From an uncultured Candidatus Saccharibacteria bacterium (GTDB lineage: Bacteria > Patescibacteriota > Saccharimonadia > Saccharimonadales > Saccharimonadaceae), in NCBI GenBank assembly GCA_938036785.1, contig CALHWE010000010.1:1-47649 (forward strand): 47,649 nucleotides of DNA, read 5' to 3'. Below are positions 8,735 through 17,359 of the stretch, in pieces (positions within the stretch are counted from its first letter, which is position 1; each line of letters starts with the position of its first letter). The translations under genes were made by a program, and so were the position numbers. The notes under the pieces were generated by a model that saw only the letters and a list, made by a program, of their open reading frames with translations, did not search any database and was not told the origin of the DNA.

Positions 8735-8753
8735 TGATAAATCCGTGGTGACC
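8735..8753. repeat. Left attachment site (attL) of the integrated element
   Basis: TGATAAATCC (8735-8744), one base, then TGGTGACC (8746-8753). The same two blocks, five bases apart, occur at 29908-29917 and 29923-29930, where TGGTGACC is the complement of the tRNA-Glu 3' end including CCA. The match, the serine recombinase at the other end, and the recombinase frame that continues rightwards from this site together mark the element boundary. Confidence 0.7.
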
Positions 8754-8881
8754 CTACAAATATAAATGTGGAACTCCTTTTTCGTGATTTGTTTGCGTTG
8801 CATGATCGTTTCAAGGAGCTGGGTATGGTCATTAAAAATGGCGAGGTATATTTGCCGGATTTGGAGGAGCGCGATGTTTAA
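8747..8881 (+). other. Detached C-terminal coding segment of the serine recombinase
   Basis: An open frame in the phase GGT-GAC at the attL core continues for 42 codons after GAC and ends at TAA 8879-8881. The recombinase at the right end reads GGT-GAC across the identical core in the same phase. Joining the two ends gives a continuous frame whose C-terminus is a plausible charged, helical tail (RDLFALHDRFKEL, then NGEVYLPDLEERDV). An internal GTG at 8768 could start a 37-residue peptide, but no ribosome binding site supports it, so this is best seen as the parked 3' end of the recombinase gene. Its stop overlaps the PLD-like gene start by 8 bases. Confidence 0.65.
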
Positions 8882-9335
8882 TTTGCGAAGATCATATTCA
8901 AAATTCTATGACCAAAACACTTTCAACGACCAGTTTATGCGTGACTTACAAAAGGCCCGAAAAAGCGTTATCATCGAAAGTCCGTTTCTCAGAACTGTCC
9001 GAGTCGAAAAATTTATTCCAATATTTCACCGGCTCAAAAAGCGCGGCGTGACAATATTACTTAACACCAAACCACTTGAAGAACACGACGAAATATACAG
9101 ACTACAAGTCCAAAAATCTCTGAGTTTACTACAATCAGTAGGCGTCGAAGTGCTTTTTACAGTCAAACATCACCGCAAATTAGCCATCATCGACAGAGAA
9201 ATTATTTACGAAGGTAGTCTAAATATTTTTTCGTATCGCGACAGTTGTGAGATAATGAGAAGAACAGCATCTGTGCTTGAGGCGGAAATGTTGATAGATT
9301 TTATCGGCTTAAATAAATTTATGGAGGTGAAATAA
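8874..9335 (+). CDS. PLD-like nuclease domain protein
   Basis: A 153-residue protein with one phospholipase D/nuclease signature: HHRKLAIIDREIIYEGSLN (about residues 99-117), i.e. H-x-K-(x4)-D-(x6)-G-S-x-N. The segment before it (QKARKSVIIESPFL, then LKKRGVTILLNTKPLEE) is the usual alpha/beta core. Single-HKD proteins dimerise; members include the plasmid nuclease Nuc and restriction-type nucleases. The ATG at 8874 follows GGAGGAGC and overlaps the recombinase C-terminal segment stop, so in the circular element this gene would be translationally coupled to the recombinase. A possible role in element DNA processing is inference from this placement. Confidence 0.75.
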   Translation: MFNLRRSYSKFYDQNTFNDQFMRDLQKARKSVIIESPFLRTVRVEKFIPIFHRLKKRGVTILLNTKPLEEHDEIYRLQVQKSLSLLQSVGVEVLFTVKHHRKLAIIDREIIYEGSLNIFSYRDSCEIMRRTASVLEAEMLIDFIGLNKFMEVK

Positions 9336-9337
9336 TT

Positions 9338-9568
9338 ATGAACGACGAGGATACAATCAAGAATCTTCATCTGTACGAAGACGAAGAAACGATTCAGAAA
9401 ACGATCCATTACCTGGAGCTTCACGACCCAGAAAATGCCAACCGCGAATACGCGGTCGGATTTCTGAAATTTATGCAGCGATTTGCGCATGTTGCGAGCA
9501 AGGATGAGGGGCTTGATTTTGAGAAATTCCTGAAGGAATATAAAACAAAGCGCAGGAGTAATCAATAA
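9338..9568 (+). CDS. Small acidic protein behind the PLD-like gene
   Basis: A 76-residue, Glu/Asp-rich protein of unknown family with a basic tail (KTKRRSNQ). GGAGG lies 12 bases before the ATG, and the gene starts two bases after the PLD-like stop, so the pair is an operon. It could be a partner or inhibitor of the nuclease, but nothing in the sequence demonstrates this. It converges on the membrane protein gene. Confidence 0.65.
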   Translation: MNDEDTIKNLHLYEDEETIQKTIHYLELHDPENANREYAVGFLKFMQRFAHVASKDEGLDFEKFLKEYKTKRRSNQ

Positions 9569-9584
9569 TACACCTTTGATTTGA

Positions 9585-10172
9585 TTAGCGGTATATTCTA
9601 TAGCGTTTTGTCTTCAAGGCGCTAATCGTGGATTCTATCTGGTTGAGAGCGTTTAGATAATCGCTTTCAGACAATTGTGCTCCTTTCTGAAACTTATCGG
9701 TCAGAGCTGAATATACACCTTTGCTGAACGGCAATTGGATATTTTCTTTAAAACCAAACAATAGAGAGCTCGACTCGCTTGATATAGTATCCATCCTATT
9801 TTGTATTTTACGTATTAATCTACGCAGCTGTTTTACATTTTCTTCATCTATATTATCCTTAGTGTATGTTTCGCTGTAGAGACTATCGACAGCCTCTAAT
9901 AGCTTGATGATTTCTTCAATCTCTCCGCAAACCATTGCTTCATAGCTTCGTTGATTGTTTAATTTCCTATCTATAATAAAAGGTGTTACGGAAACTGATA
10001 TCGCCAGCGCCAATAGAGCAACTAGAGATCCTAGATCTATCTTTGTATCGATAGATAGGAGCTCGTGATTGAATAAAAAGTGGTATCCTATAGCTCCAAT
10101 TAGAATTCCTATGAGAACCCATACAGTAGTCAACGAGAAACTCTTAATTGTTGATATCGATACTTTCATCAA
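9585..10172 (-). CDS. Membrane protein with two N-terminal transmembrane segments
   Basis: A 195-residue protein of unknown family. Two hydrophobic segments (about residues 12-33 and 46-65, the second LGSLVALLALAISVSVTPFI) are followed by a cytoplasmic, helical, charged region. Its start lies 29 bases inside the end of the STAS-like gene, so it is the third gene of a tight operon with the HATPase and STAS-like proteins. The arrangement (membrane protein, STAS-like domain, GHKL ATPase) suggests a membrane-linked signalling or effector unit. The function is not known. Confidence 0.75.
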   Translation of the reverse strand: MMKVSISTIKSFSLTTVWVLIGILIGAIGYHFLFNHELLSIDTKIDLGSLVALLALAISVSVTPFIIDRKLNNQRSYEAMVCGEIEEIIKLLEAVDSLYSETYTKDNIDEENVKQLRRLIRKIQNRMDTISSESSSLLFGFKENIQLPFSKGVYSALTDKFQKGAQLSESDYLNALNQIESTISALKTKRYRIYR

Positions 10173-10473
10173 TATAGCCCCAGAACCTCTCCGTTAATCC
10201 AGGCTCGTCATCGCTTTTGATTTTTATCTTTTCTCGTACATCCAGACCGTCTTGTTTACACTGTTGCGATATTTCCAACGCAAGCTCTGACAGGAATGAA
10301 GACGCATACCCCCACGTGTTATCAAAATCAATGAGTATAAGTTCTTTATCATTGAGGTGTTGTTTAATATAACTATCAAAAAACTCCTCAGCAGAACCGT
10401 CACCGTCGCTTTTATATCTGGCACCCGGTAGGGTTGTGAAGTCGCTAACGCTTATTTTTATTCTGTTACTCAA
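10144..10473 (-). CDS. STAS-like domain protein (DUF4325 type)
   Basis: A protein of about 109 residues resembling the STAS-like DUF4325 family: KISVSDFTTLPGARYKSDG, then FFDSYIK, then a hydrophobic strand ELILIDFDNTWGYASSFLSE (the family pattern of a strand followed by D-x-G-x(2)-S-x-S-F-x-x-E, here with TWGYASSFLSE). DUF4325 genes are often next to a GHKL ATPase, as here. No ATG fits; a TTG at 10473 (or GTG at 10476) lies six (or three) bases after GGGAGG and overlaps the end of the ATPase gene, implying translational coupling. A longer upstream frame reads the ATPase gene out of phase. Confidence 0.7.
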   Translation of the reverse strand: MSNRIKISVSDFTTLPGARYKSDGDGSAEEFFDSYIKQHLNDKELILIDFDNTWGYASSFLSELALEISQQCKQDGLDVREKIKIKSDDEPGLTERFWGYIDESIDINN

Positions 10474-11503
10474 CACAAACCTCCCAGTAGTATATTGTTG
10501 CTGACAGGTTTTCAGACGAGTCCTTCTCAATACTACTAAGATTAACTAGGTTAACCTTAGCTTTGTTTGTAATTATCTCAAATCTTTTATACATACTGTC
10601 ACCACTTACTGTGTCGTATATATATTTTATACCTTTACCTCTCTGTCGTAAAGCCGTGCGGCTTTGTAGACCTTTTGGTATAGCTTGTCTAAAGAACTCG
10701 CCTTGAGAGTTTTCTCGCTTGATTATTGTGCGCCACGGAAATTTTCCTTGCTTCTGACTATTAGCCTTATCGATTAAAGTTTCGTAAATACCAACACCCA
10801 TATCTATTATGCAGTATTGTTTAACTTTATTTCCGTTGCTGTCCTTAGTTTCATACGTGTTAATAATCCAACGGAGGGTGTAGCTGCTATCTGGATTGGC
10901 GTGATCTGCGGTATTTGTTACGATCTCAATAATTATTGGAGGAAGGTCTCGTAGTCTTTGTTTACTGTTTTCTCCAAAATAATCGACAGTTTTCGTTAAT
11001 ATATCGCCTATCGCCTTGTTATCCACCTCATCTTCACTTCGAGACAAGAACGCTCCACTGTTAAAATTTGATCTTCTCTCATTAAGAATCATATTTTCAA
11101 ATTGTGCTTCCTCGAAAAATCTGTATGCTGAGGAATTTGAAAGGGGGCTCGTTACTTCTAGGTATTTTGATTTTGTATTTCTATCTAGCATAAATGCGCC
11201 CAGCAAGCATAGCGTAGGAAGGTCGATAGAGGCTATCTTGCGCAGGTTCATCTGTGTATATTCTTTTTGGTTCAGCATGCGCTTTATAGTATTGAAGTAT
11301 TTAATCACACTGTCTCTGTTACCTAATATAGAGAAATTAGTCGGAGCGTCCATTGATGTGTAGGAGATACTCTTTGTAACTTTTTTACGTAACCGATGAT
11401 ACCTCAAAAGCCTATTGCCATGAGAATATCTCGCCCTTAACTCTCGGCGATGTCTCTTGCGAGCTATTCTTTGCAGCTTTTCTCTGTCTTTAATTTTTCG
11501 CAT
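10466..11503 (-). CDS. GHKL/HATPase-domain protein
   Basis: A 345-residue protein. The N-terminus is very basic (many Arg/Lys in the first 45 residues). A central region (FFEEAQFE) follows, and the C-terminal half is a GHKL ATP-binding fold: the N-box IIIEIVTNTADHA and the G1 box IIDMGVGI, with QRGKGIKYIYD as a glycine-rich lid. There is no HisKA dimerisation domain or transmembrane segment, so it is not a standard sensor kinase. It heads an operon with the STAS-like and membrane proteins. By analogy with anti-sigma and stress-type HATPase/STAS pairs it may bind or phosphorylate its STAS partner; that is inference. A TATAAT at 11514-11519 lies 10 bases before the ATG. Confidence 0.75.
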   Translation of the reverse strand: MRKIKDREKLQRIARKRHRRELRARYSHGNRLLRYHRLRKKVTKSISYTSMDAPTNFSILGNRDSVIKYFNTIKRMLNQKEYTQMNLRKIASIDLPTLCLLGAFMLDRNTKSKYLEVTSPLSNSSAYRFFEEAQFENMILNERRSNFNSGAFLSRSEDEVDNKAIGDILTKTVDYFGENSKQRLRDLPPIIIEIVTNTADHANPDSSYTLRWIINTYETKDSNGNKVKQYCIIDMGVGIYETLIDKANSQKQGKFPWRTIIKRENSQGEFFRQAIPKGLQSRTALRQRGKGIKYIYDTVSGDSMYKRFEIITNKAKVNLVNLSSIEKDSSENLSATIYYWEVCVE

Positions 11504-11513
11504 AGATGTACTT

Positions 11514-11519
11514 ATTATA
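11514..11519 (-). promoter_or_regulatory. -10 element for the HATPase/STAS/membrane operon
   Basis: TATAAT on the minus strand, 10 bases before the ATG at 11503, giving a leader of only a few bases. No good -35 is seen. The short gap to the coupling ATPase stop (11555) separates the trio from the secretion operon. Confidence 0.45.
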
Positions 11520-11554
11520 GCGTATAGCGCGTACGCTTAGATTATTGTGTTCAA

Positions 11555-14158
11555 TTACATCTCATCTATCATCGGCTCCGTCATGACCTGCGATTTTTTC
11601 TTTGCCTGTTTGTTAGTTTTGGTACCTTTTCTTGGCACATCCCCGCTAGAACTTTTTTGCTCAGAAATCTCTTCTCGCTTCCTGGCAAACTTCTTTCGTG
11701 AATGTTTAACAATTTCATCTCGTACCGTCTCATTACCTTCGGTTTCTAGCAGCAAAGTTTGCCCAGACAGCGGCTCTTGCGCGTGCACCGCCGCCAGTCG
11801 AGCGTAGTAATTATATACTGGCAGGTTGCTGATCTCGCCCGGCTCAATGTATGGACTAAACATCGGCAGCAAACGCTGCTCATCCTGCGGATTGCCGGTT
11901 CGGAAGCAGATGATCGTGCCGACATTTGCCAAGATTATATTTACCGTTTGCTGATCGCTTTGCTGCGAAGTGGACTGCTCAGCCATGATCATAAAGACGC
12001 GATATTTGCGGCTTTCAGACAGCATTTGCACAAATGACGTCGTGGCGAAATTCTGAAACTCATCGACATACAAATAAAACGTCCGCCGCTCCGCCTGCTT
12101 GAGACGGGCACGGCGGAGACTTGCGAGTTGGAGCTTCGCAAGTACGATGATTCCAAACAGCTCAGACGTGTCTTCGCCGAGCAAGCCTTTTGACAAATTA
12201 CAAATCAGTATTTTTCCCGAGTTGATAATATCATCAAAATCAATTGTCGATTTTGGTTGCTCGAGAATTTGCCGAGCTGACGCCGAAAATAAAAACCGCC
12301 CAATTTTCGCCGTAATCCCCGCCGACATTTTTACTTTCTGCATATCGCCAGCTTTGCCAAACTCGTTTTTCCAGAAGTTTATCAAGTTTGTATCGTCAAG
12401 ATTTTTAACAACACTGCGGCGATACTTAGGATCATTTAGCAAATCAAACACAGTAAAGAGCGTGAGGTTTTCCTGTGTGAGCGCAGTTTGAATGGTGTTG
12501 CGCAAAATGTATTCAATACGATGCCCACCCGAATCCTCGTCGCTAAAGATTTTTCGAAAAATCGACACGACCGACTCAGTGATAAGGTCTTTTTCACGCA
12601 TCAGCTCGCTGCCATCTAGCCCAGGTGTTAGCTCCAATAAATTCAAACCAATCGGATAATCCAAATCATCAGGATTGAAATAAATTACATCGCCAAGGCG
12701 CTCTGGCGGAACGTGTCGCAAAATCGTCTCCGCCATATCGCCATGCGGGTCAATTACAGCCACGCCTTTGCCGCTATTAATATCTTGCACGATTTGATAT
12801 TGCAACATCGTAGTTTTGCCGCTGCCCGTACCGCCAATGATGTACTGGTGGCGCTCACGCTCAGCCTCCGTCAAGCCAATCGGCGTCACCGTATTGTGAT
12901 GATGATTTTCACCAATAAACACATCAAACTTTTCTGACTGCTTGAGTGAAATTGGCGCGGGCAGCGTGCGGCTGAGCGAAGTTATCAGATTGTCGGTTTT
13001 ACTATGATAACTTGAAGGAAAATGAAACAAGCTAGCAAGTTCGCTTGAAGCGAAGATCATGGAGCTATTTTTATGCAGCGATGGCAGGCGCTTTATGGAT
13101 GCAAGAATTAGCAGGTTATTCAAAATCGGCAGACGATACTTCGCCTTGAGTGATTGGTATGGCGGCGTACTAAAACCGTCCAGCGCAGATTTAAGCGAGG
13201 CGATATGCCTCTCTGGCTCTGGGCTATTTACCATGACGCGGAGGTTGACGCGAAATAGCGGGCGAGTCACTTTTTGGTGCATGGTCTCCATCAATCCCAA
13301 CTCGAAAGCGCTGAGCACACGCGCCGGGCGATCGTCTCGTGGCACCTTGATTTGCTGCCGCGGGAGTGCGGTTTTTGAATTGTAATAATTGCGATGGCTA
13401 GTTGTCATACTCGTGTAAACCTCGCTGGCCAGGTCGGTTGTGCCAGAAGAAATTTTACCAAAGAAGCTAGCTAGTTTGCCAAGAATCGATAGATTTTTGC
13501 TGCTAACATACCGCAAGATATTTTCATTGCCGAGAATTTTATGCGACAAAATTTCTGCTTCACGCAAGCGAGTCGGTGTTGCTACGAGCTGCAAAATAAT
13601 TTCCTCATCATCGTTTAGTCTAGTCATTGCGCCAATCACATAACTAAGAGGATCGCGCTGCTCTAGCGTCGAATTTGTGGCTAGCGGCAAGACATAATGC
13701 CCAGTTTCTCGAAATTCAACAACTTGGTAGCTATCACCATTCTTCCGTTTGACCACGCGAACTTTTGAGTCGGCAATGTACGATGTAATTGCTTTTTGTA
13801 TGTTCGCAACGTGACGCTGTTCAATCTGCACCAAATACCGCACGCCGTACTTTTTAGTCGATGTGATTTCAAAACTCATGACAGGCGACCGGTCGAGCAA
13901 TTTTTCTTTGAGCGAGCGCGCTGCTCTATGTCCATGAATCACCGAAAATAATTGTTCGGTTGCTGCGGGTGTTTTGGCGACTGTGGCGGGCGGTGTGATT
14001 TCTAGCCAAACCATGTCTCGCGTTCGTAAATATCGACGGTTCAAAACAAAACGAATCGCCAACCACAAAACGACCGCGCTAATCATAAACGCAATTACAC
14101 ACAAAACTATCGACCCAAAACGTAAGGCGATGGCGAGGTAATCGGCTGCGGATTCCAC
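11555..14158 (-). CDS. Type IV secretion coupling ATPase (VirD4/TraG-like)
   Basis: An 867-residue ATPase that would link DNA or protein substrates to the secretion channel. One N-terminal membrane segment (about residues 16-40) is followed by a long unassigned region. Then comes the ATPase core with Walker A GGTGSGKT (442-449), AVIDPHGDMAETI, GKILICNLSKGLLGE, Walker B YLYVDEFQNFAT and the downstream ADQ/FRTGNPQDE region. The C-terminus is Lys-rich. Its first 52 bases overlap the 3' end of the CHAP gene. It is the last gene of the secretion operon. Family level (VirD4/TraG versus related DUF87-type ATPases) would need a profile search; the coupling role is supported by position. Confidence 0.85.
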   Translation of the reverse strand: MESAADYLAIALRFGSIVLCVIAFMISAVVLWLAIRFVLNRRYLRTRDMVWLEITPPATVAKTPAATEQLFSVIHGHRAARSLKEKLLDRSPVMSFEITSTKKYGVRYLVQIEQRHVANIQKAITSYIADSKVRVVKRKNGDSYQVVEFRETGHYVLPLATNSTLEQRDPLSYVIGAMTRLNDDEEIILQLVATPTRLREAEILSHKILGNENILRYVSSKNLSILGKLASFFGKISSGTTDLASEVYTSMTTSHRNYYNSKTALPRQQIKVPRDDRPARVLSAFELGLMETMHQKVTRPLFRVNLRVMVNSPEPERHIASLKSALDGFSTPPYQSLKAKYRLPILNNLLILASIKRLPSLHKNSSMIFASSELASLFHFPSSYHSKTDNLITSLSRTLPAPISLKQSEKFDVFIGENHHHNTVTPIGLTEAERERHQYIIGGTGSGKTTMLQYQIVQDINSGKGVAVIDPHGDMAETILRHVPPERLGDVIYFNPDDLDYPIGLNLLELTPGLDGSELMREKDLITESVVSIFRKIFSDEDSGGHRIEYILRNTIQTALTQENLTLFTVFDLLNDPKYRRSVVKNLDDTNLINFWKNEFGKAGDMQKVKMSAGITAKIGRFLFSASARQILEQPKSTIDFDDIINSGKILICNLSKGLLGEDTSELFGIIVLAKLQLASLRRARLKQAERRTFYLYVDEFQNFATTSFVQMLSESRKYRVFMIMAEQSTSQQSDQQTVNIILANVGTIICFRTGNPQDEQRLLPMFSPYIEPGEISNLPVYNYYARLAAVHAQEPLSGQTLLLETEGNETVRDEIVKHSRKKFARKREEISEQKSSSGDVPRKGTKTNKQAKKKSQVMTEPMIDEM

Positions 14159-14709
14159 GGTTGTGCTCCTGGTTTATTATGAATAAATTTATACGCCTTG
14201 GCAGCTTCTTTAGAAAAAGTGCGCTGCGACACTATATTCAAACCGCGCGCATTCATTTCAGAAATTTTCCACTCGCCGCTGATTTGATTAACTTCTATCA
14301 CATACGCAACATGACCATAATAGCCTTCGTCAGTCTGAAAAACTGCTCCAGCTGCTGGCGTATCGTTGACTATGTAGCCCTCGCGCTTGGCGTTGTCATC
14401 CCAGGTGTTGGCGTTGCCCCAAGTGTTCGGAATCGGACTGTTTGCCCACCGGCGCATCGCATACGCCCACCAAGTGCAGTTGCCCCAAGCGTAAGTATTT
14501 CCGGGCATCACGCCGCCGTTATAAAAGCCGCGTTCTTCCGCCGCTTTGGCGCTCGGTGTATTTGCCAAAAAACTCATTGCCGGCAAGCCAAGCGATGAAA
14601 TAGCTAAAATCGGAAACATCAAAATAAGCAATAATGTAGCGATGATTATAGCTATAATTTTCTTAATGCTGAAACCAAAATTTGTAAACAAAACTGCCGC
14701 GCCGTTCAT
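14107..14709 (-). CDS. CHAP-domain peptidoglycan hydrolase of the secretion locus
   Basis: A 200-residue exported protein. A hydrophobic N-terminal segment (about 17-40) acts as signal or anchor. The CHAP domain carries WGNCTWWAY with the catalytic Cys (residue 78) and GHVAYVIEV with the catalytic His (133), followed by NARGLNIV. CHAP enzymes cut peptide bonds or the amide in peptidoglycan. In type IV secretion loci of monoderms such enzymes play the VirB1 role, opening the wall for the channel. It overlaps both neighbours (4 bases with VirB4, 52 bases with the coupling ATPase), which shows tight co-translation. Confidence 0.87.
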   Translation of the reverse strand: MNGAAVLFTNFGFSIKKIIAIIIATLLLILMFPILAISSLGLPAMSFLANTPSAKAAEERGFYNGGVMPGNTYAWGNCTWWAYAMRRWANSPIPNTWGNANTWDDNAKREGYIVNDTPAAGAVFQTDEGYYGHVAYVIEVNQISGEWKISEMNARGLNIVSQRTFSKEAAKAYKFIHNKPGAQPWNPQPITSPSPYVLGR

Positions 14710-16484
14710 GATATATACAACTCCGCAGGGTTAGTCGTGATGAGCGGATGTTCTTTTTCGGCTGCCACAACTTTAACGGCAACATGGTTTTGGTCGGCGA
14801 TAAGCAAAGCATCGCCTCGCTCGCACGTGAGCAGAAAACTTTGCTCATATTCACTGAGATTAAATTCGCTAACCACGCCTTTGATAGTCGTTGTGTCTTG
14901 ACGCATTAAAATTCGCAGCGCACTTTGCGAAGCGATGGCGCGGCCGTACTCACTTTTGAGAAAGTCGTTGGCTTGCTGTGATATGATTGATACGCCAAGA
15001 TAATATTTGCGAGCCCGACGCACTAGTCCTGCTACGAACCGCGCAGACTCTTCATGTTGTAGCAAAATCCAGCCTTCGTCAATAATCAGCAACCGTTTTT
15101 CTGGCTTAGCCATAACTTGATTTTTCACAAAATTAGAGATAATCAGCATCATAATTTGGCGCAAATTTTCTGGTAAATCTTTGATGTCGAAAATGACCAA
15201 GCGGTTGTCTAATTTAACATTAGTTTGCGCATTGAATACATCTGCCAGCGAGCCGGAAATATATTTTTCTAACTTTTCGCACAACTTTAGCTGACCCAAT
15301 TTTTGAAGTTCCGCGTATAAATCTTCTAAAAGTGGCGACTTGGTTTTTGACTTTTTGTATATTTTCAAAACTACTTTGTCGATGGCGGCTTTTTCGCGCG
15401 CCGTTAGACTTTCAGCCATCAAACCGATTACATCCATCAAATCTTGCGTATGCTCAGATAGGTCACTAATTTCGTGAACAGTCGTCGCTAGGTCAAAAGG
15501 ATTAATTTTCTGTTTGCTTTTGGCGGATAATTTTATGTACGTGCCTTTTACCGATTCGGCGAGGCGCTTGTATTCACGCTCTGGGTCGATGACGATGACG
15601 CGCGTGCCTTGCATGAGTTGGCGTAAAATTTCAACTTTGGTGGTGTAACTTTTGCCAGCGCCTGACTGCGCAAATGTGATTGAGTTAGCATTATGCAAAC
15701 TAAACCTATCCAAAATAACCAGTGAATTGTTTGACTTATTGACGCCGTAAAGAATGCCCGATTCCTGTACCAATTCTGATGACATAAACGGAAAAGTCAG
15801 GGCGGCACTGGAACTGTCGAGATTGCGTTTTTGTGCCAGCTGGTCTTCGCCGCGCGGCAAAATTGATTGTAGTGCCTCCAGCTGCTGATAGCGCGCCACT
15901 TTTGAGTAAAACAACCGCGCCGACAGATTCGCCTCAAGCAGCTTGGTGGTTTTATCAAGTTCTTCTTTAGTCTCAGAGCGGATGCAAATGTATATCGCCA
16001 TTTGGAATAATTTTTCTTGACCGCGCTGAATTTTATCACGCAAATCAATCGCCGATTCGAGCGGGTCGGTAATCTCCGAGCCGACAATCCGCCCTTCGCG
16101 CATCATCGCCCGCCGCGTGGACTCAAGTTCGGTAATTTTACGATTTAGTTTTGGCAGTGCCGCTTGTGCATCTACTTCGTGCAGATGATAACTAATATCA
16201 ATATCGTGATTAAAATGAATCAAGCTATCCATCCAATCCGAACTTGCTACAAATGGATATCCAGAAATGAATAGCGTGCGCATGTACACACCGTCGATAC
16301 AAAGGTAATCAACGTTTTCTTCCAGCCCAGCGTAGGACAAAATGTCCAGCGCGTCTTGCTCACCAAACGTGATATTGAGTTCTTTTTGCCGCTCTTCGCG
16401 CTGGCGGTCGCGGCGACGTTTCGGGGCGCTAATTGCGTCACTGATTCTTTTGATAAAGGTTGGTATGCGTGATTTTTTAGTCAT
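14706..16484 (-). CDS. VirB4-family secretion ATPase
   Basis: A 592-residue VirB4/TraE/CagE-type ATPase that energises assembly of the channel or pilus. The N-terminal third resembles the VirB4 N-domain. The ATPase core has Walker A QSGAGKS (273-279), RVIVIDPEREYKRLAE, a region rich in LTAREKAAIDK and Walker B RLLIIDEGWILL, then SQQANDFL. The start at MTKKSR is preferred because GGGAG lies just upstream and the longer frame reads into the neighbouring gene. It overlaps the upstream TraC-like gene by 8 bases. Length is shorter than proteobacterial VirB4 but usual for Gram-positive-like systems. Confidence 0.9.
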   Translation of the reverse strand: MTKKSRIPTFIKRISDAISAPKRRRDRQREERQKELNITFGEQDALDILSYAGLEENVDYLCIDGVYMRTLFISGYPFVASSDWMDSLIHFNHDIDISYHLHEVDAQAALPKLNRKITELESTRRAMMREGRIVGSEITDPLESAIDLRDKIQRGQEKLFQMAIYICIRSETKEELDKTTKLLEANLSARLFYSKVARYQQLEALQSILPRGEDQLAQKRNLDSSSAALTFPFMSSELVQESGILYGVNKSNNSLVILDRFSLHNANSITFAQSGAGKSYTTKVEILRQLMQGTRVIVIDPEREYKRLAESVKGTYIKLSAKSKQKINPFDLATTVHEISDLSEHTQDLMDVIGLMAESLTAREKAAIDKVVLKIYKKSKTKSPLLEDLYAELQKLGQLKLCEKLEKYISGSLADVFNAQTNVKLDNRLVIFDIKDLPENLRQIMMLIISNFVKNQVMAKPEKRLLIIDEGWILLQHEESARFVAGLVRRARKYYLGVSIISQQANDFLKSEYGRAIASQSALRILMRQDTTTIKGVVSEFNLSEYEQSFLLTCERGDALLIADQNHVAVKVVAAEKEHPLITTNPAELYIS

Positions 16485-17118
16485 TAATTTTACTCCCGTC
16501 CCGCATGAGCGCGGTGTAAATTGTCTGCAAAGCACGTTCAGTTAGCAGTTGAATTTTTGCTTGCACTGGGCTGTAAAAACTGTAGAACAAATCAAGCACC
16601 TCAAGGCTATCTAACTGGTCAGCGCGCATGCCGAGCCGCGCCATACCTTTGGCGATAATATCAATGCGGAGTTTGAGCTGTTCGCGAATTAAATCAAAAT
16701 CAGCTTTGTTGTCAGTCGGTCGAAAAGGAATGATGATATAAAAATGTCGCGTCAAAATCTTGTTGTCGGTGATGAGCGAACGAATAAATTCATCGTAATT
16801 TTTCAGTTGAGTTTTATAGACAGGAATCGTCTCGTTCTGCAGTCGATGACTCAAATCTTCTAAATATCCGTCCATATCAATTTCGCGCGTACGTACTAAA
16901 ATTTGAATCGGCCAACCAATCGAATTGAGAAAACTTTCGTAGGTATCAATAATTGCGTCTTGTTCATCCTCGCTACGCAGTTCAAAATTCAGCGCCGAAA
17001 CAGACAAAATTGCCCGATAATTATTCTGTGGCAATAACAAAATTCCGTCGCGTACACCCTTTAGCGCAATCTGCCGCCTGGCGCTAGATTTAGCGTTTGA
17101 CTTTCGTAAACCGAACAT
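16477..17118 (-). CDS. TraC-like conjugation protein
   Basis: A 213-residue cytoplasmic protein found beside VirB4 in monoderm and CPR secretion loci. The pattern RRQIALKGVRDGILLLPQN near the N-terminus, then ILSVSALNFELRSEDEQDA, LNSIGWPIQILVRTREID and HFYIIIPFRP, matches what is usually annotated as a TraC-like domain (the N-terminal portion of a VirB4-type protein made as a separate polypeptide). The start MFGLRK at 17118 follows AAGGAGG by five bases; a longer frame upstream has no such site. It overlaps the 17090-17356 gene by 29 bases. Confidence 0.72.
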   Translation of the reverse strand: MFGLRKSNAKSSARRQIALKGVRDGILLLPQNNYRAILSVSALNFELRSEDEQDAIIDTYESFLNSIGWPIQILVRTREIDMDGYLEDLSHRLQNETIPVYKTQLKNYDEFIRSLITDNKILTRHFYIIIPFRPTDNKADFDLIREQLKLRIDIIAKGMARLGMRADQLDSLEVLDLFYSFYSPVQAKIQLLTERALQTIYTALMRDGSKIND

Positions 17119-17356
17119 GCAAACCTCCTTTCTTGTCAGTTTCAAAACGAACATTAGCGGTTGGGTCATCTATAATTTGGCGGGTTTTGATGGTTGATAT
17201 ATCGTCTAATCTTTCTAGTTTTTGCGGCTTTTCGGCTGGTTGATTTATAGCTTCTTCATCTTCAGGTGGAGCACTTTTATATTCATCACGAAACGCAGTA
17301 GTGTTTTTATCAAACAAATAATATTTTGGTCGCAAATTGTAACGCAGTACCGTCAC
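17090..17356 (-). CDS. Small hypothetical protein of the secretion operon
   Basis: An 88-residue, charged, hydrophilic protein of unknown function, with Pro/Glu-rich middle (SAPPEDEEAINQPAEKPQK) and a basic end (LHVRFTKVKR). It starts three bases after the PrgI-like stop and overlaps the TraC-like gene, so it is translated as part of the operon. No domain is recognised. Confidence 0.6.
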   Translation of the reverse strand: MTVLRYNLRPKYYLFDKNTTAFRDEYKSAPPEDEEAINQPAEKPQKLERLDDISTIKTRQIIDDPTANVRFETDKKGGLHVRFTKVKR

Positions 17357-17359
17357 TAG

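Noticed and set aside
8768..8881. Independent 37-residue peptide starting at GTG before the PLD-like gene
   Set aside because: The frame continues upstream into the attL core in phase with the recombinase, which explains it better than a separate gene.
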